A stretch of DNA of 25,329 nucleotides. Origin: Flavobacteriales bacterium. GTDB lineage: Bacteria > Bacteroidota > Bacteroidia > Flavobacteriales_D > Sanyastnellaceae. Under the pieces are notes generated by a model. The model searched no databases and was not told where the DNA came from. It worked only from the letters and a program-made list of their open reading frames with translations. The position numbers were made by a program, and so were the translations under genes. This document shows, in pieces, positions 7,894-14,932 of this stretch. Position 1 is the stretch's first letter. The number at the start of each line of letters is the position of its first letter. The stretch spans positions 1 to 25,329 of the forward strand of contig JAIYCK010000003.1 in NCBI GenBank assembly GCA_027488055.1. Reading direction: 5' to 3'.

Positions 7894-9957
7894 TCATGCC
7901 GCAGGCTTTTTGGCCGATTTTTCGGGAAAGTGAGCGCGCATCATGGACTTCACCTTCTCCAATTCAAATGGTTTTGGCATGAAGTCTTCCATGCCGGCCT
8001 CTTGACACAGTTTGCGGTCTTCGGGATACGCATTGGCGCTGATCGCTATAATAATAGGTTGGTGTCCAGATTGGGCTCTGATTTTTTTGGCAGCTTCCAA
8101 ACCATCGAGCTCAGGCATTTGCATATCCATGAAAATTAAATCATACTGCTTGCGCTGATGTGCTTCCAATGCTTCCAAACCATTTTCGGCAAAGTCGGCT
8201 GAAATGTTGATGCGATCCAATATGAATTTAAAGACTTGAATATTGATCTTGTTGTCTTCGGCAATGAGTACTTGTAGGTTGGAGAAGTCGCAATCGTCGC
8301 CATCGGTGTCATTGGAATAGGACTGAACGACGCTTTCGGCAAACCAAAGGCCAAACGAAAAACAGGTTCCTTGCCCATGCGCACTGCTGACTTCGATTTG
8401 TCCGCCCATCAATTCTACCAATTGTTTGCTGATGGTGAGGCCAAGTCCAGATCCACCGTATTTGCGAGATATACCGGCATCTACTTGGGTGAATGATTGA
8501 AAGAGCAGCGGGATTTTTTCGGCAGGAATGCCTATGCCTGTGTCTGCTATTTTGAACTGAAGGTAATGTTGGTTTCTGTTTGTTTTTTCGAGGTGACACT
8601 CGATGCTTACTTTTCCTTTGCTCGTGAATTTGATGGCATTTCCAGTCAGATTGAGCAAGATTTGTTTCAGACGATGGTCATCTAAAATAAGTGAGGCAGG
8701 CAAATTGTTGCTCACATTCACTTCGAGTTGAATTCCTTTTTGTTCGGCAGATGCGCGCAGCAAGCCACTTACATCAAAGATCGCAAGTTGAATATTACTC
8801 GGATGCGGATCAAGTTCCAATTTGCCATTTTCCATTTTGGAGAATTCCAAGATGTCATTGATGAGCATAAGTAAATTCTGACCACTCCTATATATAGTGT
8901 CGAGTTGTTCGCATTGTTCCGCATTCAATTCGCTTTGCTTGAGCAAGCTGGAAGTAGCAATGACACCGTTCAAGGGGGTGCGTATCTCATGACTCATGAT
9001 GGCTAAGAAATTGCTTTTGGCCTTCGCGGCTTCTTCTGCCTTTTCTTTTGCTTGCAACAACTCTTCCTGATACATTTTCAGTTTGGAGATATCTTGCACG
9101 CGATAGACTAGAAATTTACTGTTGTGCGTAGTAAGCTGAATGATGGCGATGCGTGCTTTGAATTCTGTGCCGTCTTTTTTGGTCAATAAGGTTTCTTGTG
9201 TCCAAAAGTGTTCTTCATTGAGTTGACTAAAACCCTCTTCAATTTCGGCTTGCGTAAGTGGATTTTTGCGCAGCACTCTGAAGTCCACATCCAGTAATTC
9301 TTCTTTGGCATAACCAAATATTTCAATAGCGCGTTGATTGACATCGTAAATGAGTCCGGTGGTGTCGGTGACAAACATGCCATTCTCGGTGCGTGTGATG
9401 AGCGACTTCAGAATTTTTTGATTCAATTTCATCTCACGCATGAATTTATTTTTGATGCGTGCGGTAAAGACACTGAGCATATTGCTTGAGAGTACAGTGG
9501 CCACAAATACCCATTTGTCGTTGGCGACGATGGTGCGACTGCAAACGATGAGCACAATAGCGGTGGATGATCCAATGATGGAGAATACGATGGCCTCGCG
9601 ATCTTTTCGAAAAGCGTAAATGCAAATCAAATTGATTAGAATGAAGATGGGGAAGTAGGCTCCTGAAAAATCATTGTACCAGCATGCGAATAAACTTTGA
9701 AACAAATAAATGTAGAACCCCGCATACATATATAAGGAGTAGCTGCGCTGATTCAAGCCTTTCTTAAAACCGATAGCAAATACAATGGCACAATAGAGCA
9801 TGACGATCACGCGGTCTAGAATAATCTCGTGCACGTCGATAAGAATGAAATTGAAGACAAAAGTGAAGAACATAGAAGTCATGAGTCCGCCAAGGGCCAT
9901 GGCACGATAGAAGCGGATATTGCCTCCTGAATTGACTTGACTTATGAGTCCGTACAT
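7894..9957 (-). CDS. PAS-domain hybrid sensor histidine kinase
   Basis: A 687-residue kinase counted from ATG 9957 (MYGLISQVNSGG). About six membrane segments fill residues 18-165 with very short loops, so the sensor probably works in or at the membrane. A PAS domain follows at about 186-294 (NGMFVTDTTGLIYDVN ... VYRVQDISKLK), then a coiled-coil link, HisKA with His323 in IMSHEIRTPLNG, HATPase with NLTGNAIKF, ADTGIGI and GGSGLGL, and one receiver with Asp611 in FMDMQMPELDG and an intact IAEDN acid pair. The frame stays open to 10095, but that extension overlaps the divergent gene and is polar, so I start at 9957; ATG 10008 is possible. The domain plan differs from the neighbouring kinase, so this is not a simple tandem copy. 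Confidence 0.9.
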   Translation of the reverse strand: MYGLISQVNSGGNIRFYRAMALGGLMTSMFFTFVFNFILIDVHEIILDRVIVMLYCAIVFAIGFKKGLNQRSYSLYMYAGFYIYLFQSLFACWYNDFSGAYFPIFILINLICIYAFRKDREAIVFSIIGSSTAIVLIVCSRTIVANDKWVFVATVLSSNMLSVFTARIKNKFMREMKLNQKILKSLITRTENGMFVTDTTGLIYDVNQRAIEIFGYAKEELLDVDFRVLRKNPLTQAEIEEGFSQLNEEHFWTQETLLTKKDGTEFKARIAIIQLTTHNSKFLVYRVQDISKLKMYQEELLQAKEKAEEAAKAKSNFLAIMSHEIRTPLNGVIATSSLLKQSELNAEQCEQLDTIYRSGQNLLMLINDILEFSKMENGKLELDPHPSNIQLAIFDVSGLLRASAEQKGIQLEVNVSNNLPASLILDDHRLKQILLNLTGNAIKFTSKGKVSIECHLEKTNRNQHYLQFKIADTGIGIPAEKIPLLFQSFTQVDAGISRKYGGSGLGLTISKQLVELMGGQIEVSSAHGQGTCFSFGLWFAESVVQSYSNDTDGDDCDFSNLQVLIAEDNKINIQVFKFILDRINISADFAENGLEALEAHQRKQYDLIFMDMQMPELDGLEAAKKIRAQSGHQPIIIAISANAYPEDRKLCQEAGMEDFMPKPFELEKVKSMMRAHFPEKSAKKPAA

Positions 9958-9962
9958 CTGTG

Positions 9963-9994
9963 TTTGTTTCTTCTTCTCAGTCAACTTATACTTG
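9963..9994 (+). promoter_or_regulatory. Bacteroidota-type promoter for the DUF2279 gene
   Basis: TTTG at 9963-9966, a 20-bp spacer, then TATACTTG at 9987-9994. This fits TTTG-N19-21-TAnnTTTG with one mismatch in the -7 box. Transcription would start near 10001, just before the ATG at 10007 and 51 bp before the alternative GTG. It is the best two-part promoter match in the window. Confidence 0.5.
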
Positions 9995-10006
9995 CATGGT
10001 CGATCC

Positions 10007-10951
10007 ATGGTTTCAATTTGTAGCAATATTCTCTCCATTTGGCGATCCAATGTGCGCGCACATGGCATCGCATCACTGCTTTTCGCGAGCTTCATGTGGA
10101 GTGCGATGTCGTCATCGGCACAGTCGAACGAAGATTCGATCTGTTATGATTGTCGCAGAGCGGGCATTATCGGATTGACCTCCACTGCAGGAATCGGTTC
10201 GTTTTATTTTTTGAATGAATTGTGGTACAAGAATTATGAGCGCACCGAAATGCATTCGTTTGATGATTCGGAAGAATGGTTGCAAATGGATAAAGTGGGA
10301 CATGCTTTTTCCACTTACACCTTGAGCAATCAATACTACGATGTGTTGCAACGCAATCGAATGAGCCCTCGCAAAGCCGCATGGGTGGCGGGCGGTACGA
10401 GCTTCATGTATCTCACTGGTATTGAAGTAATGGATGGATTTAGTTCGCAATGGGGATGGAGTTGGAGCGATATGTTGGCCAATACATTTGGTTCAAGTTT
10501 GTTTTTATTTCAGCAATTGAAATGGAATGATCAACGTATGCAATTGAAATTTTCATACTCAAATTCTGGTTATGCGATGTTCAATTCTGAGCAATTAGGT
10601 GACAATTTTCAACAACGATTATTCAAGGACTACAATGCACAAACATATTGGTTGAGTTATAACATATCGTCGAACATGGCTTCTGACAAGGCTTTCCCGC
10701 GTTGGTTGAATGTTGCAATTGGTTATGGAGCGACAGAAATGACGACTGCGAGAATCAACTATTACGATGTTAATAATTTTAATCGCACGCGTGAATTTTA
10801 TCTATCATTTGATGCAGATTTGAATCGTCTTCGATGGAAGAAAAAATGGTTGAAGCAAACAATGAAAATTTTAAGCTTCATAAAAATACCAGCACCGACA
10901 TTTGAAATTAGAAGTGATGGAAAAATGAAATTGCATGGTTTGTTTTTTTAG
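10007..10951 (+). CDS. DUF2279 family exported protein
   Basis: A 314-residue protein from ATG 10007. It carries the DUF2279 (YfiM-like) core: MDKVGHAFSTYTLSNQYYDV, then GIEVMDGFSSQWGWSWSDMLANTFGSSLF, which is typical of this family of predicted periplasmic or envelope proteins of unknown function. The C-terminal half, with alternating aromatic and polar strands (LKFSYSNSGY, TYWLSYNISSN, REFYLSFDADL), suggests a beta-rich, perhaps outer-membrane-facing part. A signal peptide ends at about SSSAQ-SNED. A GTG at 10052 would give a cleaner signal peptide of about 24 residues (RAHGIASLLFASFMWS) and is a real alternative start. It diverges from the PAS kinase; whether they are linked functionally is unknown. 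Confidence 0.78.
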   Translation: MVSICSNILSIWRSNVRAHGIASLLFASFMWSAMSSSAQSNEDSICYDCRRAGIIGLTSTAGIGSFYFLNELWYKNYERTEMHSFDDSEEWLQMDKVGHAFSTYTLSNQYYDVLQRNRMSPRKAAWVAGGTSFMYLTGIEVMDGFSSQWGWSWSDMLANTFGSSLFLFQQLKWNDQRMQLKFSYSNSGYAMFNSEQLGDNFQQRLFKDYNAQTYWLSYNISSNMASDKAFPRWLNVAIGYGATEMTTARINYYDVNNFNRTREFYLSFDADLNRLRWKKKWLKQTMKILSFIKIPAPTFEIRSDGKMKLHGLFF

Positions 10952-11191
10952 CAACCATCAAACACATTGAAGAAACAAATTTGAGAGCAACGCGTAACAA
11001 CGCACTTATATAAAAAATTGATGATACATCAATCGAACATAACACCAACTGAGAAGGCTAGCCAAAAAGGCTCGGTGTTGTTGTCTTTGGATGGATCGAC
11101 CGGCCCACTTGATTTCACACCTGTATGTCTTCATATTGGTATGAATGAGGAGTGTTTTTCTAATAACGTAAACAAATCAACCGTTACTAAA
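10952..11191 (+). other. 240-bp leader region before the histone-like gene
   Basis: A frame in phase with the histone-like gene is open from 11018, adding 58 residues (MIHQSNITPTEKASQKGS...) with no KA repeats and no resemblance I can name. Because its composition changes abruptly at the ATG 11192, I treat it as leader rather than coding. GGCTAGCC at 11057-11064 is a small palindrome. No perfect TAnnTTTG is present; TGTCTTTG near 11085 is one base off. Confidence 0.4.
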
Positions 11192-11449
11192 ATGAAGACA
11201 ACAAAGTCAAATGCTGCTCCAAAGGCAGTAAAGAAGGCTGCTGCTAAGAAAGCTGCACCTGCTAAGAAAGCTGTAGCTAAGAAAGCTGCTCCTGCTAAGA
11301 AAGCTGCTCCTGCTAAGAAAGCAGTAGCTAAGAAAGCTGCTCCTGCTAAGAAGGCTGCTGCTAAGAAAGCTGCTCCTGCTAAGAAGGCTGCTCCTGCTAA
11401 GAAGGCTGCTGCTAAGAAGGCTGCTCCTGCTAAGAAGGCTAGCAAATAA
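11192..11449 (+). CDS. Histone H1-like Lys/Ala/Pro-repeat DNA-binding protein
   Basis: An 85-residue, extremely basic protein. After a short head (MKTTKSNAAPKAVKK) it consists only of AAPAKK, AVAKK and AAAKK blocks and ends in KKASK. Such tails are like the C-terminal domain of eukaryotic histone H1 and of bacterial H1-like proteins (chlamydial Hc2, Bordetella BpH1, Bacteroidota homologues). They bind DNA or RNA non-specifically and help compact the nucleoid. No folded domain is present. At DNA level the array uses nearly identical GCT, AAG/AAA and CCT codons (about 11225-11445), so its length may vary by slippage. I chose ATG 11192 because the basic region begins there; the frame is open to 11018. 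An efficient terminator follows. Confidence 0.85.
   Translation: MKTTKSNAAPKAVKKAAAKKAAPAKKAVAKKAAPAKKAAPAKKAVAKKAAPAKKAAAKKAAPAKKAAPAKKAAAKKAAPAKKASK
11225..11446 (+). repeat. Short tandem coding repeats of the histone-like gene
   Basis: Imperfect 15- to 18-bp units built on GCTAAGAAAGCTGCTCCT recur through the gene. Variants replace GCTCCT with GTA or GCT, giving AVAKK or AAAKK. The unit order (PAKKAV-AKKAA-PAKKAA-PAKKAV) itself repeats, which suggests expansion by unequal recombination or slippage. Confidence 0.85.
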
Positions 11450-11473
11450 TATTGCGGATCTTAAATGTATCTT

Positions 11474-11500
11474 AAAAACCCTGCCTAGGCAGGGTTTTTT
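11474..11500. terminator. Bidirectional intrinsic terminator between convergent genes
   Basis: AAAAACCCTGCCTAGGCAGGGTTTTTT: a perfect inverted repeat with a GC-rich core (CCCTGC/GCAGGG), a 4-nt CTAG loop, and A and T tracts on both sides. It lies 24 bp after the histone-like gene and also downstream of the convergent nuclease gene that ends at 11576, so it can serve both. Confidence 0.93.
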
Positions 11501-11575
11501 GTTTTGAATAGATTTTACATCTGTCGGATTGATTTCATCTCTCCACAAGGTCAAGCGCCTGTGAGGATGAAAGGA

Positions 11576-12607
11576 TCAAAGTTGTATGTTCAGATAGATG
11601 GCTAGATGATCGGAATATCCGTTCTTGTAACTATCACCCACATAGGTGCGATTGGGACGCGCTTGTCCCTCTTTGTCGCGGAATAAAACCAAATCATCGA
11701 AGAATCGATGCTGACTGCCAATCGGTGCGCGCAAACCTTTGGTAGATTCCACAAGCGACCATGAACCGATGAACTGATCCAATGCACCCCATTCTCCTTT
11801 GTAGAAATGGGTGCCTTCGTTTTTAAGTGCTGCTTCAGCCATATAGGTATAGTATTTATATGGCTTAGCTGCGCCGGCGTGCAAATGTTCTGCGATGCTC
11901 TTATCGGCAGGGTGGTCATTGAAGTCGCCCATTGCCAGGATCTTTGCGTTCTGGTCCTTGGCTAGAATCTCTTCGATGCGTTTGTTCAATACTTGTGCAG
12001 CGGTGATTCGGTTGATTTCTGATTCGGCTTGGCCACCGCTCCGACTCGGCCAGTGGTTTACAAATATGTGCATTTCTTCACCTGCAATTTCCAAAATGCA
12101 ATACAGAATGTCACGTGTAAAAGGATCGTTCTCACTCGGCAATTGGATCTTTAGGAACTCCTCATACTTGAGGGTGGCCACATCGCTGCGGTACAATAAG
12201 GCTACGTCGATACCTCGCTCATCAGGGCTGTCTTTGTGAACGATCTGGTACTTTCCAGCTACAATTTTTTCTTGTTTGATAAGGTCATTGAGTACGGATC
12301 GATTTTCAATTTCGCAAAGACCCATTGCAATGGGCAACGCGCCTGGCAAGGAATCCATCACTTGTGCAATGTGTGAGAGTTTGGTGAGATATCTTTCTTC
12401 TGTCCATTGTAATTTCCCCGTGGGGGTGAAATCCTCATCGTTGGTAGCAGGGTCATTCGCGAGATCAAATAAATTCTCGACGTTGTAAAATCCAATCACC
12501 AATTGCTGATTATCTCTTTTTTGGTTCGTTACATTGTGGCTCTTCTGACATCCTGTGACGAAGGTTACGCACAGAATTGACAAGGAGGCAAGGACAGTGA
12601 TTTTCAT
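11576..12607 (-). CDS. Endonuclease/exonuclease/phosphatase (EEP) family lipoprotein
   Basis: A 343-residue protein with a signal peptide and the lipobox FVTGC (Cys20), so it is anchored in the envelope. The EEP fold (DNase I, exonuclease III, inositol phosphatases) is shown by all the main metal and catalytic motifs: FYNVENLFD with Asn42, GLCEIEN with Glu99, NHWPSR with His185, GDFND with Asp228 and Asn230, and SDH with Asp333-His334 near the C-terminus. Its substrate (extracellular nucleic acid, or a phosphoester) cannot be read from sequence; many Bacteroidota homologues with this FYNVENLFD start are annotated only as EEP proteins. It is a single gene, divergent from the MORN-like gene and convergent with the histone-like gene. 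Confidence 0.9.
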   Translation of the reverse strand: MKITVLASLSILCVTFVTGCQKSHNVTNQKRDNQQLVIGFYNVENLFDLANDPATNDEDFTPTGKLQWTEERYLTKLSHIAQVMDSLPGALPIAMGLCEIENRSVLNDLIKQEKIVAGKYQIVHKDSPDERGIDVALLYRSDVATLKYEEFLKIQLPSENDPFTRDILYCILEIAGEEMHIFVNHWPSRSGGQAESEINRITAAQVLNKRIEEILAKDQNAKILAMGDFNDHPADKSIAEHLHAGAAKPYKYYTYMAEAALKNEGTHFYKGEWGALDQFIGSWSLVESTKGLRAPIGSQHRFFDDLVLFRDKEGQARPNRTYVGDSYKNGYSDHLAIYLNIQL

Positions 12608-12716
12608 GGTGTGGTGGTAGGGTTGAAATTTTTTTATGGTGTTTTTACAAAATGGCGTAACCTAAGATGGAAGGCCTGCGTACAATCATTAGAACTGTGA
12701 ACTAAAACCTTTAACA

Positions 12717-12724
12717 CAAAAGTA
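12717..12724 (-). promoter_or_regulatory. Candidate -7 element for the EEP gene
   Basis: TACTTTTG on the minus strand fits TAnnTTTG. It lies 110 bp before the EEP start, in the 119-bp divergent gap and only 2 bp before the ATG of the MORN-like gene. No clear -33 partner is seen. Confidence 0.25.
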
Positions 12725-12726
12725 AG

Positions 12727-13164
12727 ATGAAAGCGAAGTTGAGAATATTATTTTCTATTGGTCTGTTTTGGACCATGTGTGCAGATGCCCAAACATCGAC
12801 TGAAATGGTCTATTTGGACGGGTTGATGAAGGCTACATCCCAAGAGAAATCAGCCTTTAAACTGCAATTGAATAAGGTGTCTACAGATATTTACGACGGC
12901 ACAATCTATGATTTTACTGGTGAAGTCAAAGCTGTGGGACGTTATATCCGCGTCAATAAAAAGGTACTTGAAGATGGTCATTTTGTGTACTACTACGCCA
13001 ATGGTCAAATAGAAAGCGAAGGCGAATTTGATCGCGGAGTGAAGGTGGGCAATTGGAAGCGATATGATCCTTCGGGTAAACGCAAAGCAGATCGTTATTA
13101 TCCTGTGGAGAGCGCAGATAAAATCCGCGAAGCCATGGAGCTTGAAAAGAGTAATGATGAATAA
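12727..13164 (+). CDS. Small exported MORN-repeat-like protein
   Basis: A 145-residue protein with a signal peptide (MKAKLRILFSIGLFWTMCADA) cut before QTST. The centre has MORN/YwqK-like strands: TGEVKAVGRYIRV, DGHFVYYYANGQIESEGEF (about 83-101) and KVGNWKRYDPSGKRKADRYY (about 105-124), with the typical G-x-W/F-x-x-Y spacing. Such repeats form a beta-meander. In Bacteroidota, exported versions are common and mostly of unknown function; the YwqK antitoxin name sometimes given to them should not be taken literally here. The C-terminus is a charged helix. The gene precedes the substrate-binding lipoprotein by 47 bp in the same direction and may be co-transcribed with it. Confidence 0.78.
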   Translation: MKAKLRILFSIGLFWTMCADAQTSTEMVYLDGLMKATSQEKSAFKLQLNKVSTDIYDGTIYDFTGEVKAVGRYIRVNKKVLEDGHFVYYYANGQIESEGEFDRGVKVGNWKRYDPSGKRKADRYYPVESADKIREAMELEKSNDE

Positions 13165-13206
13165 TGTGTAGAATGTGAAGTAAGCGTTTATTTTAGCGCA
13201 AACTTT

Positions 13207-13214
13207 TACATTTG
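13207..13214 (+). promoter_or_regulatory. Candidate -7 element at the start of the substrate-binding protein gene
   Basis: TACATTTG is a perfect TAnnTTTG match but its last three bases are the TTG that opens the reading frame at 13212. If the promoter is used, translation must begin later, for example at ATG 13254. No good -33 box is seen. Confidence 0.3.
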
Positions 13215-14843
13215 CCAACTGCATTTCAATATAACATACTAAAGACGTGGGCGATGCTCATGTCTTTTTTTATGTGTGCATGCGCAGCGCGCAAGGAGGA
13301 AGATCGCAGCAAGGTGTTCTATTATAATGAGAGCAATGCCATTGGTTCGCTGGATCCCGCTTTTGCCAAAGATTTGGAAACCATGTGGGCCACCAATCAA
13401 CTCTTTGATGGATTGGTGGAATTGGATTCGTTGTTGCGCCCAAAGCCATGCATCGCTAAGTCCTGGACGATATCTGAGGACGGTCTAACATATACGTTTG
13501 TGTTGCGTGACGATGTGTTTTTTCATGCATCTCCGCTGTTTGAGGATAGTGCGCGCAGACGCGTGGTGGCCTCTGATTTTGTATTCAGTTTCAATCGCAT
13601 TCGGGATCCAAAAGTGGCCTCGCCCGGAGGATGGGTTTTTGAGCATGTGCGCGATAATGGATTTGATGCAAAGAATGATTCGGTGCTGGAGATACAGCTA
13701 AAGCGACCCTTTCAACCATTCTTGGGCATGCTGAGCACGCAGTATGCCAATGTGGTTCCAATGGAAGTGGTGAATCACTATGGACTTGATTTCAGGGAGC
13801 ATCCCATCGGCACAGGTCCTTTTCAGTTCGCATTTTGGTATGAGCAAATCGCATTGGTGTTTCATCGCTTTCCTGCTTTTTGGAAATATGATGAAAACGG
13901 AATGCGATTGCCTTATCTCGATGCCGTTAAAATAGATTTTGTAAAAGACATGGCTGTGGAATATCAAGGTCTGCTGAGTGGAAGATATGATTTTATGAGT
14001 GGCATTCATGTCTCCTTCAAAGACGAACTACTGACGCCTGATGGTGACTTGGATCCTGCTTTTACAGGGCTGTTGCGTTTTCAAAAAACACCCTTCATCA
14101 AAACAGATTACCTCGGTTTTGTGATAGATGAAGCTGCATTATCCGAGTCTCACAAAGTGCTATTGGATCCACGCATCAGGGAAGCCATCGAAGTTGCGAT
14201 TGATAAAGACGCCATGGTAAGATACCTGCGCAATAACACGGTGATCGCTGCGCACGCAGGATTCGTTCCACCCATTTTATTGGGGCAAGTGGCACAGTCA
14301 GCCTCCTCGTACAATCCCCAAAGGGCGCGTGCTTTGATCGCTGAAACGGGCTATTCCAAAGAGCAATTGAAATTGGATATGTATGCCACAAGTGACTATG
14401 CGGATTTATTGGAATACATACAACATGCACTCGAAAAGGTAGGCATTCAAGCATCTGTCAAAGTCCTTCAAAGCGCCAATTTCAAGGAACAAACGAGCCA
14501 GGCCAAACTGCCGATCTTCCGAAAAAGTTGGCTCGCGGATTACGCGGATGCGGAAAACTTTTTGGGAATTTTCAAATCCAATCGCTTTGCTCCAGCAGGT
14601 CCCAATTATATGCATTATCGCTCGGAAGAATTTGATGCGCAATACGATCGAGCAACTGCTGAAACCAACGACAGCCTTCGATTGATCATGTACCGAAGCT
14701 TGAATCAGCGACTGATGGGCGAGCGAGTAGTCATCCCTCTTTTTTACGATCAAGTTTCACATTTTGTGTCGAAGCAAGTCAGTGGGTTCCAGACCAACGC
14801 GATCAATATGTTGGATCTATCCACTGTGAAAAAAACACCTTAA
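13212..14843 (+). CDS. Peptide/nickel-type ABC transporter substrate-binding lipoprotein (SBP_bac_5)
   Basis: Up to 543 residues, the size of the OppA/DppA cluster. Family features: GSLDPAFAKDLETMWATNQLFDGLVELD near the mature N-terminus, LRPKPCIAKSWTISEDGLTYTFVLRDDVFFHA, the signature VVASDFVFSFNRI, HPIGTGPFQF, IREAIEVAIDKDAMV, and a final YYDQV-type region (IPLFYDQVSHFV). These proteins bind oligopeptides or other small ligands and deliver them to a membrane permease. Here there is no permease or ATPase nearby. A lipobox-like MCAC (Cys24) suggests anchoring. The frame starts at TTG; the first ATG (13254) would leave a signal peptide with no positive charge, so I keep TTG while noting the overlapping -7 box. 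Inner-membrane or outer-membrane anchoring is undecided. Confidence 0.88.
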   Translation: MPTAFQYNILKTWAMLMSFFMCACAARKEEDRSKVFYYNESNAIGSLDPAFAKDLETMWATNQLFDGLVELDSLLRPKPCIAKSWTISEDGLTYTFVLRDDVFFHASPLFEDSARRRVVASDFVFSFNRIRDPKVASPGGWVFEHVRDNGFDAKNDSVLEIQLKRPFQPFLGMLSTQYANVVPMEVVNHYGLDFREHPIGTGPFQFAFWYEQIALVFHRFPAFWKYDENGMRLPYLDAVKIDFVKDMAVEYQGLLSGRYDFMSGIHVSFKDELLTPDGDLDPAFTGLLRFQKTPFIKTDYLGFVIDEAALSESHKVLLDPRIREAIEVAIDKDAMVRYLRNNTVIAAHAGFVPPILLGQVAQSASSYNPQRARALIAETGYSKEQLKLDMYATSDYADLLEYIQHALEKVGIQASVKVLQSANFKEQTSQAKLPIFRKSWLADYADAENFLGIFKSNRFAPAGPNYMHYRSEEFDAQYDRATAETNDSLRLIMYRSLNQRLMGERVVIPLFYDQVSHFVSKQVSGFQTNAINMLDLSTVKKTP

Positions 14844-14861
14844 GGTTTACCTTGCATTAGA

Positions 14862-14894
14862 TTGTGTAGTTTAGACACTTAGTCTGTATATTCG
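14862..14894 (+). promoter_or_regulatory. Weak promoter candidate for the ten-domain secreted protein
   Basis: TTG at 14862-14864, a 22-bp spacer and TATATTCG at 14887-14894 (one mismatch to TAnnTTTG). The start would fall near 14901, about 30 nt before ATG 14933. It sits in the 89-bp gap after the substrate-binding protein gene. Confidence 0.32.
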
Positions 14895-14932
14895 TGTTCT
14901 TGCTAATCTATATTAAGTTATTCTTTATTCAA

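Noticed and set aside
9958..10095. N-terminal extension of the PAS kinase
   Set aside because: It overlaps the divergent DUF2279 gene and its likely promoter, and is polar; ATG 9957 fits the membrane sensor better.
11131..11445. Hydrophobic Ala/Leu/Phe repeat frame opposite the histone-like gene
   Set aside because: It is the exact antisense of KKAAPA repeats; the membrane-like look is a by-product of the codons.
12727..13164. A YwqK-type antitoxin with a toxin partner
   Set aside because: The likeness is only to MORN-type strands; the protein is exported and no toxin-like gene lies beside it.
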